From Sinonovacula constricta (Eukaryota > Mollusca > Bivalvia > Cardiida > Solecurtidae): a stretch of 64,000 bases of DNA. Every line of letters begins with the position of its first letter. Positions within the stretch are counted from its first letter, which is position 1. The stretch is from positions 29,873,850 to 29,937,849 of the forward strand of contig CM017571.1 in the NCBI GenBank assembly GCA_007844125.1, read 5' to 3'. Under the pieces are notes generated by a model. The model made no database searches. It had not been told where the DNA came from and saw only the letters and a list, made by a program, of their open reading frames with translations. The translations under genes and the position numbers were made by a program. Of this stretch, positions 18,601 to 30,978 are shown in pieces.

Positions 18601-21600
18601 AAAAAACACAAGAGTCAATAGTTCCACCATTTGTAAGACAAAATACCACCAAGACAAAATTCCTTCCTTTCTTTAAACCATTGTGGACAAAATAAAAAAA
18701 ATAACTAAAAAAGCAACAACAAAACAACAACAAAAAACAGACAAAATCACTCCCGTAAACTAATTACTGTAAAATATATCTTGCAAAATATATCTTGAAG
18801 TTGGAATTTTATCAGAAAAAAATCTGATGTTTTTATTATGGTATTTATGAGACTTAACTGTGCGAACCAATTAAACATATTGCAAAATGTGGAAGATTTA
18901 CAGGAGGGGTTTTATCCGCATTGGAAAAATTATGGAAGGGTGTTTGTCTGCCCTTACTAAAATGGACAGGAAGCATTGTCCCTACTCTGTTTTTAGCAAT
19001 AACCCAGGGTTAAAGAATTATGCATCAAGTAACAAAAAAGAGAAAAGGGAAGATACGTTGCCAAGTTGAGAGTTACTTTATACCGTAATTTAGTGATCCG
19101 CGGCTGAAGGAAGCTCCATGTGAAGCCATAGTACTAAAGGTGGTATCCGACATTTGGACCAAAAATATTTTTATTAAACATAATAACCCATTGTTACTAG
19201 AACAGATCTCTCTAATTGTTGTTTATTGAATCATTACGCCATAATCTTCATTTCAAACGTGTACACCGGACCTGGTAGCGCAAGCGGTAGAGTGTCGGCT
19301 CCAGGTACGGGAGGCCCCGGGTTTGATCCCGGGCCGCGACATACCAAAGTCGCTAAAAATGGTAGTGGAATAGCTCCCTTGCTAACGCTCAAGCAAATAT
19401 AAGGGTAGTTCCACGACTGGTTGACCCGGTGTCAGGATAATATGACTGGGTGTGGTATCATGCCAGGTGTTCACGGCATGCTATACACAGTGAAGGCAGC
19501 ACTATATCTGCTTCAAGTGGACACCGTCTCCAGATAACTGAAATACTGTTGGTGGGACGATAAACACAATAAACAAACAAACAAACAAACATGTACATCC
19601 TTACTGAGCCACGCTGCACAGTTAGCTATTTTTAAACTATGAAAACCATATGACCACTTATGTTTTGTCTCATCCACGTTATCCGCTGTGACTTCGATGT
19701 CATTGTTAGCAGGAATTCCAATTGTCCTTATTTACAGATTTGAAACTAATGAACATTTAAATGTTGATTCATGAGTTTTACTGTCCAACAATTGAGGTAC
19801 TGTTCAAAATCATCGAAGCTTAGACTAAAGAAAGATTTTTTTTTCAAAAATGATGTACAAATACCCCAAACAGAGATAAGGTTTTGTTACATATACTAGA
19901 TATAGGCAAACTATCAGATACCACCTTTTACAAGTTGTGCAGTTTTCGTTGGCTAACAGATGTTGCTGTTTCAAAGATTTAAACACAGCTATAATTAATA
20001 TACTTTGGCAATTGTAATAAGGATTTGTTATTGTTTTTCTAAAATCCAAGTGTATTGGAACACGATGGTAGTTTGACGCAATGTGCACAATCTGTCATAT
20101 TTTGGTCCAAGATTTAATAAACACTTTGCTTGTTTGATGTGCCGAAACTCCAAACTTCTTTGTTATTTTGTTTATTATACAATACTTACTGATAGTTGTA
20201 TTTTGTTGAGTCCAACATCTTATAAAGCCTTCGCATCGAATCAGCACTGTTTTATTTGTCACACCATCTATTGGAGGCTCCACTCGAAATTTTGGATTTT
20301 TTTATAAGACGCGTTTTACTTCTAACTTCCATAAATACTGTACATCGAAATTATACACAACACACTTTCGAACACGCAACAGAAATCTAAATTCAGGCAA
20401 TATTAATGCATATATGTTAAGCATAATATCTGCCTATGCTGTAATGGCTGTCTGCTAAAAAAAATGCGCAAAGATAGCAAGATTTCTTAAAATTATTTTC
20501 TTTCCATTGTTTGAAAATGAGGATTGATGAGAAAACTGAGCTACAAATGTAATCTACCTGCATTTTATGTTCCAACTCGAAGGGCAGTATGTGTTGGCCT
20601 ATTTTTGGAAGAATTCGGACCAGTTTTCAGCAAAAAATGTTATTTTGCTAAAGGTTTATGTCTTCTTATTTTCAGACTTTCAGAGTCATATTAATAAAAA
20701 CGTTAAAGACTATTAATTGTTTGTCCAGATACACCTCAGAACACATCTCCGATATTTTAGAAACATTTTTTTCTGGACTCCCTAGAACGTATGTCATATT
20801 CGGTCTTCGGCCCCACCCTCAGCTGAAAAGTTCTAGATCCGGGCCTGTCATAATAATGTAATATATACTGATGCAATCCTTGATTTATTCTGAATCAATT
20901 TATGTTTATCACAGTATGACGTTAATCTAAAAAGAATCATTTGTTTTTGTTTAGAATAGCAGTATTTACTATTTATTTATGTTTTTAATACACTTAAAAT
21001 TGCCTTGACTTAAACTAAAGTTAAGCTAATGCAGAATCAATCCCTAATTTCCTCAAAGCTATAGTAAGATCTTGTACCATGTAGTAAACATAAGCAATCT
21101 CTTAATGTTCATTTTTTCAAATCTTTAAATAAGCACAAAAGTGATCTCTGCTAAAAATAGATATCGATGTCAGCGCAGACTAACCGGATGTGATATAACG
21201 CGATCTCAAAAGTAAGTTGTCACACGGTTTCCTTATTTTAAAAAAGCTATCGTTGCAGCATGGCTCAAATAGGAAATACGTTTGCAATGACATTTGGGGT
21301 GTAATGCCTCACTTTTCACACAGATCTAGGTCATCAATGAACAGCATGTTTCCGGTAACAATGAATAATTTGGGTTTTTTAAGAAAAATTATTTGTTCTT
21401 AACTGTTGGATACCACCTATAACAGACACTCTCTTACACTGTCGGGTTCATTACATTTACCTGTGTCACAGGCTCAAGTGTATTTTAGGCCTTCTGAGTC
21501 AGTATGACATCAGGTTAAATGTCAGTTAGGAATTTAAAAATATAGGTTGCAGTCTGGCTACACACAAAGCTTGAGAAATATAGATGGGATGAATACAAAT

Positions 21601-24600
21601 TATTTAATATATTTAAATTAAGGGATGTCAGGTGGTAAGTCATGTTTTAGTGGTTATTTTAAAGGTGGACAGTTTTCCTATATTAAATGCATGTTCCAAT
21701 ATCTTACCACTGCTTTGGGAAATTTGGTCATACTTTGTGCATAAACCCATACTTTAGTCGTTATAAAGACTATTTTGAACAATAACTTTATTGTTCGACT
21801 GTACAAATTGCTAAAAATTGCTCTAAATGTTCAGTCTCTCCAACTCTATAAAATGCGCGATAGTGGTCTCTGCTAAAAATATATATCGACGTCAGAGCCC
21901 ATTACCCATTTCAGCAATCAGTGACTTATTTGGTTATTTGAAAAAAATGGACCAAACTGTTGGATACCACCTTTAAGATAAATGCGTAAAGTAGATACAG
22001 ATGAAGAAGAAGTTTACCAGGATAGTGATATAACATATAACTGGATACAGACTAACATTCTGACAGGCATACAAACACATACAGGTACATGTACACACAG
22101 TCTTACACAGATGTAACAGGAGCGGAAAAAGCGAACCTCCACTGGGATTTAAACAAAACCTTCCCAGTACTAGTGTGTCACTCTACCAACTGAGCTGTAT
22201 AGGCATTGTGAAAGAACTGCCACACTGTCTCACAGGGATAATAGAACATAGATTCAAACTTAGCAAATATTTTGCAGTGAGACAGACATTGACGAGGTGC
22301 TACAGACTCATACAGTATTCACCAATGTGTCAAAGGGAGAGGTTGCCAAAGCTGCTGAACTAAAGAAGATATTTGGCACTGATAATCAGACAGAGATCTG
22401 TCTAGAGGTAAATTAGAATCAATATAACAGTTAGTACATATAACTATAGAGAAAAGATACTTCTATGTTGTTGCTGTTTTACCAAGGAACTTTGTGTGAA
22501 ACCTGTGTTCACTTTTTTTTTTTATGTGCTCAATCTTTTATGGGTCTTTGCTGGCGCCATGTTTATTTAAAGGAAGTTTAAGCATTTAAAGAAATGTAAA
22601 TGCATCACAAAACTAAAAAATACAAAAACGTTCTTAATTTGTCACAGAAAGCCTCTGTGTAAGTGTAATATATTAATATAAAAAAACACATATAGACATA
22701 ACAAAATCCTTCAAAAAGACTTGATTGTACATGTTTTTATCAAGAACATTTCCACATCCATTATTAAATTTGTTGAAAGTTCACTCCTCGATCAATATAA
22801 GTGCATGACAATATAGCAAATTTTTAAATCACCATCAGAAATTCCTCAAAGCACACACAAGCATGATGTAAGGTAAAAAATCTCAATGAAAAGATGAGAT
22901 TTGAAGGTATGTATATTAACTAAAATTGTATTAGTTTAATGTGTACATATATATAATATCTAAAACAAAAAAAATACTATAATAAAAAAAAAATACAAAC
23001 CATTTCAGATTTTAGCCAAGGGAGAACTACAGGTGTCAGAGAAGGAGAGGCATGCCCAACTAGAGTCGATGTTCCGAGACATTGCGACCATTGTGTCGGA
23101 CAAATGTGTTAATCCCGAGACTAACCGGCCATACACCGTGACCATGATTGAGAAGGCAATGAAAGATTTACACTTCTCCTGTAAACCTACCAGGAACACA
23201 AAACAACAGGTTTGTCTTTGCAATATGGGCAAACTTCATGATCACAGCCACCATCCATATAAATGTTAACATTATTATCAGTGGCATCCAAGCAGTTATT
23301 AACAAAATTATAATTTTAATCAATATCAGTATCATCATAAGCATCCGGCATAAGTGTACTGGTCAAGTGGATCTGGGTGTTTAAGCGTCGGTCCTTGTGC
23401 CGACTGACTGTTCCAAATGTGTGTGTTATGTCTTGTCTCTGTGGGGTTTTTTTTTTTCACTTTTACAATTACCCTGTTTGTCTAGTTGTAATTCAGATTT
23501 AAATATCTGTGGTAATTCTTATAGGACATTTTCTTATTTTCCTGTTATGTTCTTGAATGAACGTGGGGATTCGCATGCCACTTTGAGTGTTTTCTGATCA
23601 GCCTCTTTATATCTAATTTGGTAACTGGAGTTGGGTGCTTTGGTAACAGGATTTGGGTGTTTTGCTAATTGGATTTGGGTGCTTGGATAAGTGGATTTTG
23701 CATTTTGGTAACTGTACCTGGAACTTTTGGTAAGTGGATATGTGCATTTTGGTAACTTAATTTAGGTGTTTTGGTAACTTTGGGTGTTTGGGTAACTGAA
23801 TTAAGGTAAACTTGGTTATTCAATCTTTTTCATCTCAGCAGTTGTGTACCGTAGAGTTTTTCTGCTTGTATTTTGGCCAGATTCTTACACCACACTCAGA
23901 TCTTACAAGACTTAAAAATGAAATGTTTATTTTCAACTGCACATGTCTTAACACCCGAAATCTTGATTATTCATCTTTTGGTGTTTTAAAAAGATCTTAT
24001 TTAAATAGGATAAACTGGATATGTACAATTGTTATACTACATGCACCATAATGTTATTTTGAGACTAAAATAAGTAAACCAACTCTATCCATTAACTTTA
24101 AGCTCAACTATTATTTGAATTAAAAAAATAGTAATTACACTTGGCTAAGTGTCAGCATGTACACAATGCTTAGGTTAAATTGTTTCAAGCAAATATTACC
24201 AAGCTTATAGCTTAATAACCAGTGAGTAGGTTGGAATGAAACTTCACCTGTTGTCTTATTGATCATATTTACTGCAATGGTCAAATTTAGTAATTCCTGG
24301 TGGAATTGTGTGAGAAATATGGCCCTCGCTTGATTTAAGTTCGATTTAAGAAAGATTTGGTGTAGGTTCAATTTTTTTCTTGCTGTCAGGTACATTAGGC
24401 TTATATTTAAAAAAAACACCAATGCATAGATTAAAATGAAACTAAATGTTTTTTGTGGGGTGCCCATAGCCAAGCGATTAGATTCGCTAACTTTTAACTC
24501 CCCAGCCCCTCTCCACATGGGTTTAAGTCCCGATCAGGATGGGAACTTTCATGTGCATGAGTAATTCTCACCAGACATAAGTCTGTGGTCTTTCTGTACC

Positions 24601-27600
24601 AATAATAAGCTGAACGAGGCCAATATGACTATAATTGTGTTAGTGCTTAACAATAAAAAATATTTTCTATAGAAAAAGAGTCTTTTTAGTGATCACATCT
24701 GCAGATTTTATTGAGTTTTAAATGTGGAAAATGATTTAACACATTTTTTTGTAAAAAATATAACACTTGTAAATAATTAAATTTTACACATTTCTACAGG
24801 CACTTGATGTGATTAAGCAACTGAAAGAGAAGGAGATCATTCAGATACAGAGGGCCTATATGAGACTGAAGGTGACTATACCAGGTAAACCATAATTTTA
24901 CTGCCTGAAAATTATCTGCGATAATACAGTAGTATATCTGATGGATAACCCCTTTGTTTACTAGGTGGGCTGCCTGTGGCCATGCATTTATTCTCATACT
25001 TGCAACGGGTGGGTTCAACTCTATGGCAGTGCTGCACCTTTAATTTAAAGAGGTCTTTTGGCGGATCAGTAATGTGCCAGTGGTTCTGCCTGGACATTTG
25101 TGGTCTTTGTCCACCAATATTTGCTGGATGTTTTATGATAAATTTGTTGGTGCTTTGTATAAAAAAACAACAACCAAATTTTAAACCTTATACTGATACA
25201 TACTTTGGTTTGAGTAACTGTTAAGTTTAAAATTTCTCGAGAGGAAGTTGTAAAAAACTTTGATGCAAATGCTAATAGTCAATGAAGCTCTCTTCCTGTG
25301 ATAACAGAGTAAGTAGAGTGTCCACTCCAGGCACGAAATTCCTCTTTTTGAAACCTAGGCAGTGACATATCAGCATAAAATAATAAAAAAAGAAATGGTA
25401 TAGATGCGGTATAGCTAGCTTACTCTTAGCTTATAAGGGTATTGCACAGCTGATGGACCCAGTGTCAGGTTAATGTAACCTCATGTTGTATGAAGGTTAG
25501 TGTTACAACATGCTATCACAGTCACAAAGTCAGCTACCAAATGAACAGTGTTTCTGGATCACTTATTACTACTGCTAGGACAATTGGCCAATAAACAAAA
25601 TAATTTATAGCAGGACTGATACTCTACTTAAATTTGTCAGCAAATAAATGCATCTGTTGATAAGATTTATTCTGAAAATCTTTGATTACAATCAATTGTC
25701 AAACATTATGTCCTTTTCATTTTTAACGTCATCATTATGTGAAGACACACAATAAAAATAATTTGCCATCATAATTAAATGCCTTTTTTACAAATTATTT
25801 CCTAAATTGTATGATTTCTAAACCAAATAATGTATTATCATTATGATATTCCTTTTAACAAATTATTCCTGAATAATTGAAAATGATTTTATTCCTGTTT
25901 ACAAATTATTTCTAACTAAAATCTCTTTTTAAAAAATAATCCCTGAACCAGATAATTGAATATTTTAATAGTATTTTTTCTTCCATTACCTCTATATCTA
26001 AACCAGATATTAAATAATTTTAATAGAAGTATTTTAACCCATTACAGAAAAAATCCCACTGTTAAGCCCACCTTCCATTCCGATTCTAAGTAGTCTTACT
26101 TATGAGTTGGTCTTAGTAGTAACCATTGAAAAGGGATGTAAAAAATAGCAGTCAAACAAACACACTTCTTTTTCTTTTCAAATTGATTTAATTAAATTTT
26201 GCTGTTGTTGTTGTTGATGTAATGAAAATTTTTTAATGCCATGTCTGCTTTTCATTTTAGGATATTCTGGATCTAAAATGACAAATTTCACTTTCTCTTA
26301 CAAATTTTTGTTGTACTTTCTTTTTTTCCATAATTTGATTTTGACAGGGCAATATTTTTGTCAGAAGAATGAGTAAGAATGTGCCTGATGATTTGCATTT
26401 GATTTGATTGCAGTTTGCAATGTGCATAATCATTTTTACTCAATAAATATATAGAGCTAATCAAAATAATAGAAAATGAACTTTACATTTTTGACTTTCT
26501 AATTTTATTTTTAATTGGCACTAATGGCATGCACATTTATGTTCTAGATAAACAACTTTAAGCTCCTAATTTGGTTTAATTATTATCTTAGTGCTAGCAA
26601 TCAGATGTATTAAAACTTCAAATAAAACTTCAAACAATTTTAAGAGCTATTTACATTGTACAAAACTGTCCAATCTTGCCAACAAGTTTTTCACACATTC
26701 TTTGATCTGAATCTTAAAGCACTGGACTGTTTCTGAATACCAGTCAACAAGTGCCTAATGGACTAAGATCATAAATTTCTGTGACCTGGTGTCCTAGTTT
26801 GTAAATTGAAAACTCGCTGCAGGGCATTATTTTGCAAATTAGCAACTGCAAATCACACCATGGGTAATTTGTTGTTTTGGTCAAGATTGTCGCAGTTGAG
26901 ATCAGTGTTTACATACAAAATATGATCAGGTAGAACTTGTCATTATGCAGTATTAGCAGCATGCCTCTTACTGTGGTTAGGTTTCTCACTGAATTAAGAA
27001 GCCAAATATTTTGTACTTATAAAAATTGGCCTGAATAGAGACATGGTTGCTTTAGTGGCATAATCTTTAGGTGGCATTTCACTGTTTTTCTAACCCAACT
27101 GAAACATTTAGGTTTATTTCTCTTTTAGCCAAAGAAGGAAGAAAGCTACAGAAGAAGGTTAGCAAGATTGCTAAGAAAGTGGAGCAGGAAGACTTTGAAG
27201 ATGATCTGGAAATGGTAAGAGACTTGTGTGAAACATGTCCTAGTACTGGGTCATTGTTATTTAAAACTTTGTCACATGTTAATGTTATTAGTTTAATCAC
27301 CCAACTACACAATTTGCATTTCATATTTAATAATTTAGACACTTCAGGTAATGGGTGTATACATGACATTTATATATATATATTCCCGGTATTTGCAGTC
27401 TGGATATATACATGTACTAGGGTTTGATTTTAATAGGACTAAATATAGTTTTGCTTTTAATTCTTCCAAACTATCTATTGGAAGACAGCATTTAACTTAT
27501 AATTTAGTATTCAGGGGTCATTTTATTCACTGTTCTATAAAGCTTATCTTCTGTTATCAAAAACCTAAAAAGTCCATATTTGACCACATGTGACAATGTT

Positions 27601-28570
27601 GCTTTAATGAAATAATAGCCTTTTATGACCATTTCACTACAAAAACTTTTGGGAGAATGCTCGCTGAGTTGCCAAATTAAAGTTCTAGAACAACACAAGT
27701 GTATTGATGATACTTGTGATACTTTAATGATATTGGTAATGAAATATTCTCTAAAATTATATATACACAGATGTGTTTATTTTATAGATTGCGTTTGCTA
27801 TAAGCTTTTTAAACAGTTTAGTCACTCCTATTTTCTCTCTGTTTTTAAAAGCGAATGCCTTAACACCTTGTTCCCTGTTAATGGATTTTATGGTAAAGTT
27901 TATATTTTTCTATATGTTTGGAATGCCCAGGTGTATAAAATGGCCAACTTTTAGATTTCCAGCTGCACACTTCTTTGGTTCTAAACAAGTTCAAGGCCTG
28001 TTAAGGCAAAAAGCTTTGTGGGGCAGTATTTTAACTTCACATACTTGGATGTTTTTCTGGTGTCATGCTCCACATATTTTAGCTGGATGTGACCATGACA
28101 CCAAATTATTACATATATTAAACAAAGCATATTCTGCTAGGTTTTTCAATGACAATCTCTCAGGTGTCATATACTTATGCATCATTGGTCTTTATTATGC
28201 ATTTTGGTAAACAGAACTGTTGTATAACACCACGTTCTCCTATCTTTTATCCAAATTTTTGTTGTTGACCATTTTCTATCTGGAAATGCCTTTCACCCCA
28301 ACTAACATAAAACATACTCCACCCTGATGGTGTTTCCAGCAAGAAAAGGGTTAACTTAAAACATATCCCACCCTAATGGTGTTTCCAGCAGGTAACATGT
28401 TAAAGGCACTGTTACATGACAGCTCTCCTTTTATTTTACAGGTGATTCTCATAGACCCTGGAGCATTTCGAGAAGTTGAGGATTTGCTGAGAGAGGAGAC
28501 GAAAGGGAAAGCTGTGCTAGAGTTGCTTAGTCTGAAAGATGTCGAGGAGGGAGACGAGGTGCTAGAATGA
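15530..28570 (+). CDS. SBDS: Ribosome maturation protein SBDS
   Basis: SBDS works with the GTPase EFL1 to release the anti-association factor eIF6 from late cytoplasmic 60S subunits, making them translation-competent. Six exons join in phase: 15530-15663, 22278-22407, 23009-23209, 24800-24884, 27129-27214 and 28442-28570, giving about 254 residues (human 250). Domain I (N-terminal, FYSH) holds [20 protein letters not shown] and VSKGEV. Domain II holds [20 protein letters not shown] and [19 protein letters not shown]. Domain III holds [16 protein letters not shown] and [20 protein letters not shown]. The start fits family length, with [17 protein letters not shown] aligning to the family N-terminus. 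The stop codon lies inside the first unit of a 26-bp tandem array. No frame defects. Confidence 0.97.
16587..16716. repeat. Foldback element, about 130 bp
   Basis: GTAACACTTTGCCTCTTCAC at 16587 is mirrored by GAAGAGGCAAAGTGTTAC ending at 16716; the arms extend about 40 bp. The loop region carries two copies of CGCCCTTGATCAGTAA-like sequence and three related GTAAC/A...TTTGCCC words, so it is a hairpin with an internal tandem repeat. Confidence 0.8.
19135..19930 (+). mobile_element. TTAA-type MITE, copy 2, with a nested SINE
   Basis: The left end TAAAGGTGGTATCCGACA is the inverted match of the right end ATCAGATACCACCTTTTA. The interior shares CTGAGCCACGCTGCACAG and GTGACTTCGATGTCA-like blocks with the copies at 1-370 and 50325-50843. 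A full SINE is inserted at about 19262-19590. There is no transposase ORF, so it is non-autonomous. Confidence 0.75.
19262..19590 (+). repeat. SINE with tRNA-like head and tail A, nearly full length
   Basis: The head has CTGGTAGCGCAAGCGGTAGA (A-box region) and GGGTTTGATCCCGGG (B-box). The middle has AATATGACTGGGTGTGGTAT. The tail has CTCCAGATAACTGAAATACT and ends in (AAAC)n. The flanks GTGTACA and ATGTACA resemble a target duplication. This is the best-preserved member of the tail-A family here. Confidence 0.8.
21115..21421 (-). mobile_element. TTAA-type MITE, copy 3 (inverted, ends uncertain)
   Basis: Reverse-orientation match to the 50.3-kb copy: the complements of TATTTCCTATTTGAGCCATG and AGCTTTTTT, plus a GATATCGATGTCA block. 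It ends with GTTGGATACCACCTATAA. The left boundary was not located. Confidence 0.55.
21663..21972 (+). mobile_element. TTAA-type MITE, copy 4, 310 bp
   Basis: Starts AGGTGGACAGTTTTCC and ends CTGTTGGATACCACCT, bounded on both sides by TTAA (21659-21662 and 21973-21976). It shares an internal GTGGTCTCTGCTAAAAATAT block with copy 3. TTAA flanks are the piggyBac-type target site; no transposase is present. Confidence 0.75.
22105..22205 (-). repeat. tRNA-like SINE head, antisense
   Basis: On the minus strand AGCTCAGTTGGTAGAGTGAC (A-box) is followed by TTTAAATCCCAGTGG, a degenerate B-box. It lies about 75 bp before SBDS exon 2 in antisense orientation. Confidence 0.6.
22278..22407 (+). CDS. SBDS: SBDS exon 2
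   Basis: Encodes [20 protein letters not shown] and then [13 protein letters not shown]. It completes the split Val codon of exon 1. Acceptor TATTTTGCAG, donor GAG|GTAAAT. Confidence 0.95.
23009..23209 (+). CDS. SBDS: SBDS exon 3
   Basis: Encodes [20 protein letters not shown], then [20 protein letters not shown] and [18 protein letters not shown], the core of domain II. 67 whole codons. Donor CAG|GTTTGT. Confidence 0.95.
23620..23805. repeat. Degenerate tandem repeat, about 23-bp unit (TTTTGGTAACTGGATTTGGGTG)
   Basis: About eight imperfect copies of a unit with core TTTTGGTAACT and GGATTTGGGTG, strongly G/T-biased on the plus strand. Located in SBDS intron 3. No coding role. Confidence 0.75.
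24457..24665 (+). repeat. SINE, tRNA-like head plus tail B
   Basis: Head GGTGCCCATAGCCAAGCGAT with TGGGTTTAAGTCCCGATC as the B-box region. The tail has CAATATGACTATAATTGTGT and an A-rich end. It lies about 135 bp upstream of SBDS exon 4. A further tail-B relative is at about 24960-25170, just after exon 4. Confidence 0.7.
24800..24884 (+). CDS. SBDS: SBDS exon 4
   Basis: Encodes [20 protein letters not shown] then MRLKVTIP. Acceptor TTTCTACAG, donor CCAG|GTAAAC; one base of the Ala codon is carried to exon 5. Confidence 0.95.
25295..25610 (+). repeat. Decayed SINE, tail A family
   Basis: AGAGTAAGTAGAGTGTCCAC resembles the head. The middle TGGACCCAGTGTCAGGTTAA and the end GGCCAATAAACAAAATAA match the 19.3-kb SINE. 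It is diverged, implying an older insertion. Confidence 0.5.
27129..27214 (+). CDS. SBDS: SBDS exon 5
   Basis: Encodes [20 protein letters not shown] then DFEDDLEM, the start of domain III. Acceptor TTTCTCTTTTAG, donor ATG|GTAAGA. Confidence 0.95.
28442..28570 (+). CDS. SBDS: SBDS exon 6, with stop codon inside a tandem repeat
   Basis: Encodes [20 protein letters not shown] then [20 protein letters not shown] and LE, TGA at 28568-28570. The last codons and stop (CTAGAATGA) form the beginning of the first unit of the array that follows. Confidence 0.95.
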   Translation: MILIDPGAFREVEDLLREETKGKAVLELLSLKDVEEGDEVLE

Positions 28571-29095
28571 CACACAGACTGACAAATCTAGAATAACACA
28601 CAGACTGACAAAGCTTGAATGACACACATACTGACAAAGCTAGAATGACACACATACTGACAAAGCTGCCAAGCTGGAATGATAGACTGACAATGTTGGG
28701 ATGACACACAGACTGACAAAGCTGCCAAACTAGAATGACCCAGACTGACAAAGCTGGAATGACACACAGACTGACAAAGCTGGAATGTCACACGGACTGA
28801 CAATGTTGGAATGACACACAGACTGACAAAGCTGCCAATCTAGAATGACCCAGACTGACAAAGCTGGAATGGCTCACAGACTGACAATGTTGGAATGACA
28901 CACAGACTGACAAAGCTGGAATGACACACAGACTGACAAAGCTGGAATGACACAGACTGACAAAGCTGCCAAGCTGGAATGATAGACTGACAATGTTGTA
29001 ATGACACACAGACTAACAAAACTGGAATGACTTGAAGACTGACAAAGCTGGAATGACACACAGACTGACAAAGCTGGAATGACTTACAGAGATAG
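28563..29095. repeat. 26-bp tandem array in the SBDS 3' UTR (GAATGACACACAGACTGACA)
   Basis: About 530 bp of units with core GAATGACACACAGACTGACA followed by AAGCTG. Some units carry an extra GCCAAGCT insert or lose AC pairs. The first unit overlaps the SBDS stop codon. Open frames on the minus strand across it are artefacts of the repeat. Confidence 0.92.
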
Positions 29096-30975
29096 TTCTG
29101 GCTGTATTTAATTACATATATACCAGTATAATGTGTTCAGTGTAGAGTCAAGCATGTATGTTAATTATGTTGTATGACTTTTTTTTGTGCTAGGGGAGTG
29201 ATGGCATAAAAATATACATTTTTGGTTAAACGTCAGATAAGCCAGTCATTGTGTGTAGTAATGTATGATATTACTATAATCAGTTTGCATAATGAAATTT
29301 TGACTTCTAACTTTTGATGTTAATAAGTCCATTGGTGATGAAGTTGTGTTTGTTAACTACATATAATATGTGGCATTATTTTAATGTAGAGACAAGGTCA
29401 AGCAACAGTATTAGTTGGACAGCAGGCCTTCTCTTTGTTAAAAATCTGTCGTTTTTAGCAATTCAGTGTCTTTTTTGAGTTTCTTTCCTTAAATATAAGA
29501 ATATGTAAGGCATGGAAATTTTAGATACTTCAGGTTATTGTATTTTTAAGAAATAAGGAAAGCTCTTAGATAAGGTTAATGCTAAATTTCTTTATAAAGT
29601 TTGTATGTGCTCATTTGAGCTATTTACATGTAACTTTCCATACTGGAATTTCTGAGAATGCCCTTATTTTGGATAGTTACCTGAGGTTTTTGTTCTCCTG
29701 GTCATTAACTTCAGATGATTTTTTTTTTACAAATATACTTAAGTCCTTTACATAATTTCTATAACTCCACAGGTAGTCATTTAGCTTTTGGGTTAGGGTG
29801 CCATTAATAAGCACACAATTATCATAAGAACCCTATGTTGTTTTTTTATCTCATAAGTACCCGTGTTCTGACATGGGTAGGATGTGTTGTATTTAACTTT
29901 GTGGAAAAATTAAATGTATGTCAGCTGTATTTCCTACTGGTGTAAATGTGTTCAGTTATAGTTAAGTTGTATATGTTACCATTTAACTTTATATTTTAAA
30001 ATTATCTGCAGAGCGTTCATTATTTTAAAGATATTTTGTATGTGAGATAATAGTAATATGAGAGAATAGATTTTTGATTGTTTTGTTTCTTTTATATTTT
30101 GCTTAATATTACCTGTTCTTGGTGATGTGTTTTTCCTCAATTATGCTTAGTTCTTGAACACAGTTCATTAATTTTAATTAACTGCTTGAAAATTAGGCTC
30201 AAATTAAGTTAGGCTTATTTGTCCCATAAATCCTGTGGATTAGCCACATGTTAGGGGCCATTACCCCTCGGCTAAGAACAACACACACACACAACAACCT
30301 TGGATTTGAGAATGATCAAGATGGCATAAACCCTATAATTTTATAATTTAACAAAAAAGAAGTAAGATGCATGGTCAGGAAGATCGAATTGCCAGCATAG
30401 GGCGAAAATCTTGAGCAGACAGTTTATAATGTGGCTGGTCTAGATTGCCAATAAATACCTAGGTTTGACATCTTCATGCTCAGCTTTTATGTACATTTGG
30501 AGTGTTTGTGCCTTTGTACCTAAGATTTATTCATTCCTGTCCATTTTTATGTGCTTTTAAGCATGAGTTAGATATGTATAAACATATTAATACCCTTTCA
30601 AATTTATAGTTTTAAGTCACTATATATTTTTCCTGTACTTGAAATTATATTCTATACCAATATCAGACCTTTTTATTTACCACATTGCCTTAACAAGATA
30701 TGCATTTACAAATGTTTTTTTATCTAGCTTCAAATAAACTTATTACAGCTACAATTGGTTATGTTTGTGTATAATTGGTTTCAATTATCATTTGCTATGA
30801 AAGGAAGATCTTTGTGCAGTAGGTATCAATTCTTTCTGAAAGTGACTTGTCACATCTGGCATTACAGATTTACATTATAAAATCTAAACTAGCCACTTTT
30901 TACAAAAAGTCCTACCAATTTGTGTTTTTATATCAGTGAAGATAAATTAGTTTCTTGTTTTGTTTGCTCAGTATA
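29096..30975 (+). other. Probable long SBDS 3' UTR and intergenic sequence
   Basis: No ORF of note. AATAAA at 30733-30738 is followed by a GT-rich stretch (TTATGTTTGTGTATAATTGG), which would fit a poly(A) site about 2.1 kb after the stop. Other signals may be used. Confidence 0.35.
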
Positions 30976-30978
30976 GTA

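Larger units (their letters stand above)
15664..22277 (+). other. SBDS intron 1, 6.6 kb, rich in mobile elements
   Basis: Holds a foldback at 16587-16716, a MITE at 19135-19930 with a nested SINE, two more MITE copies (about 21115-21421 and 21663-21972) and an antisense SINE head at about 22105-22205. The remaining parts (16.8-19.1 kb and 19.95-21.1 kb) are AT-rich, with short random ORFs only. A C-run and GC-rich patch at about 18245-18380 is unexplained. Confidence 0.7.

Noticed and set aside
20083..20307. Short ORFs in SBDS intron 1
   Set aside because: No domain, no splice support, AT-rich composition typical of non-coding sequence.
28527..29071. Minus-strand ORFs with [15 protein letters not shown] repeats
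   Set aside because: Antisense reading of the 26-bp array after the SBDS stop.
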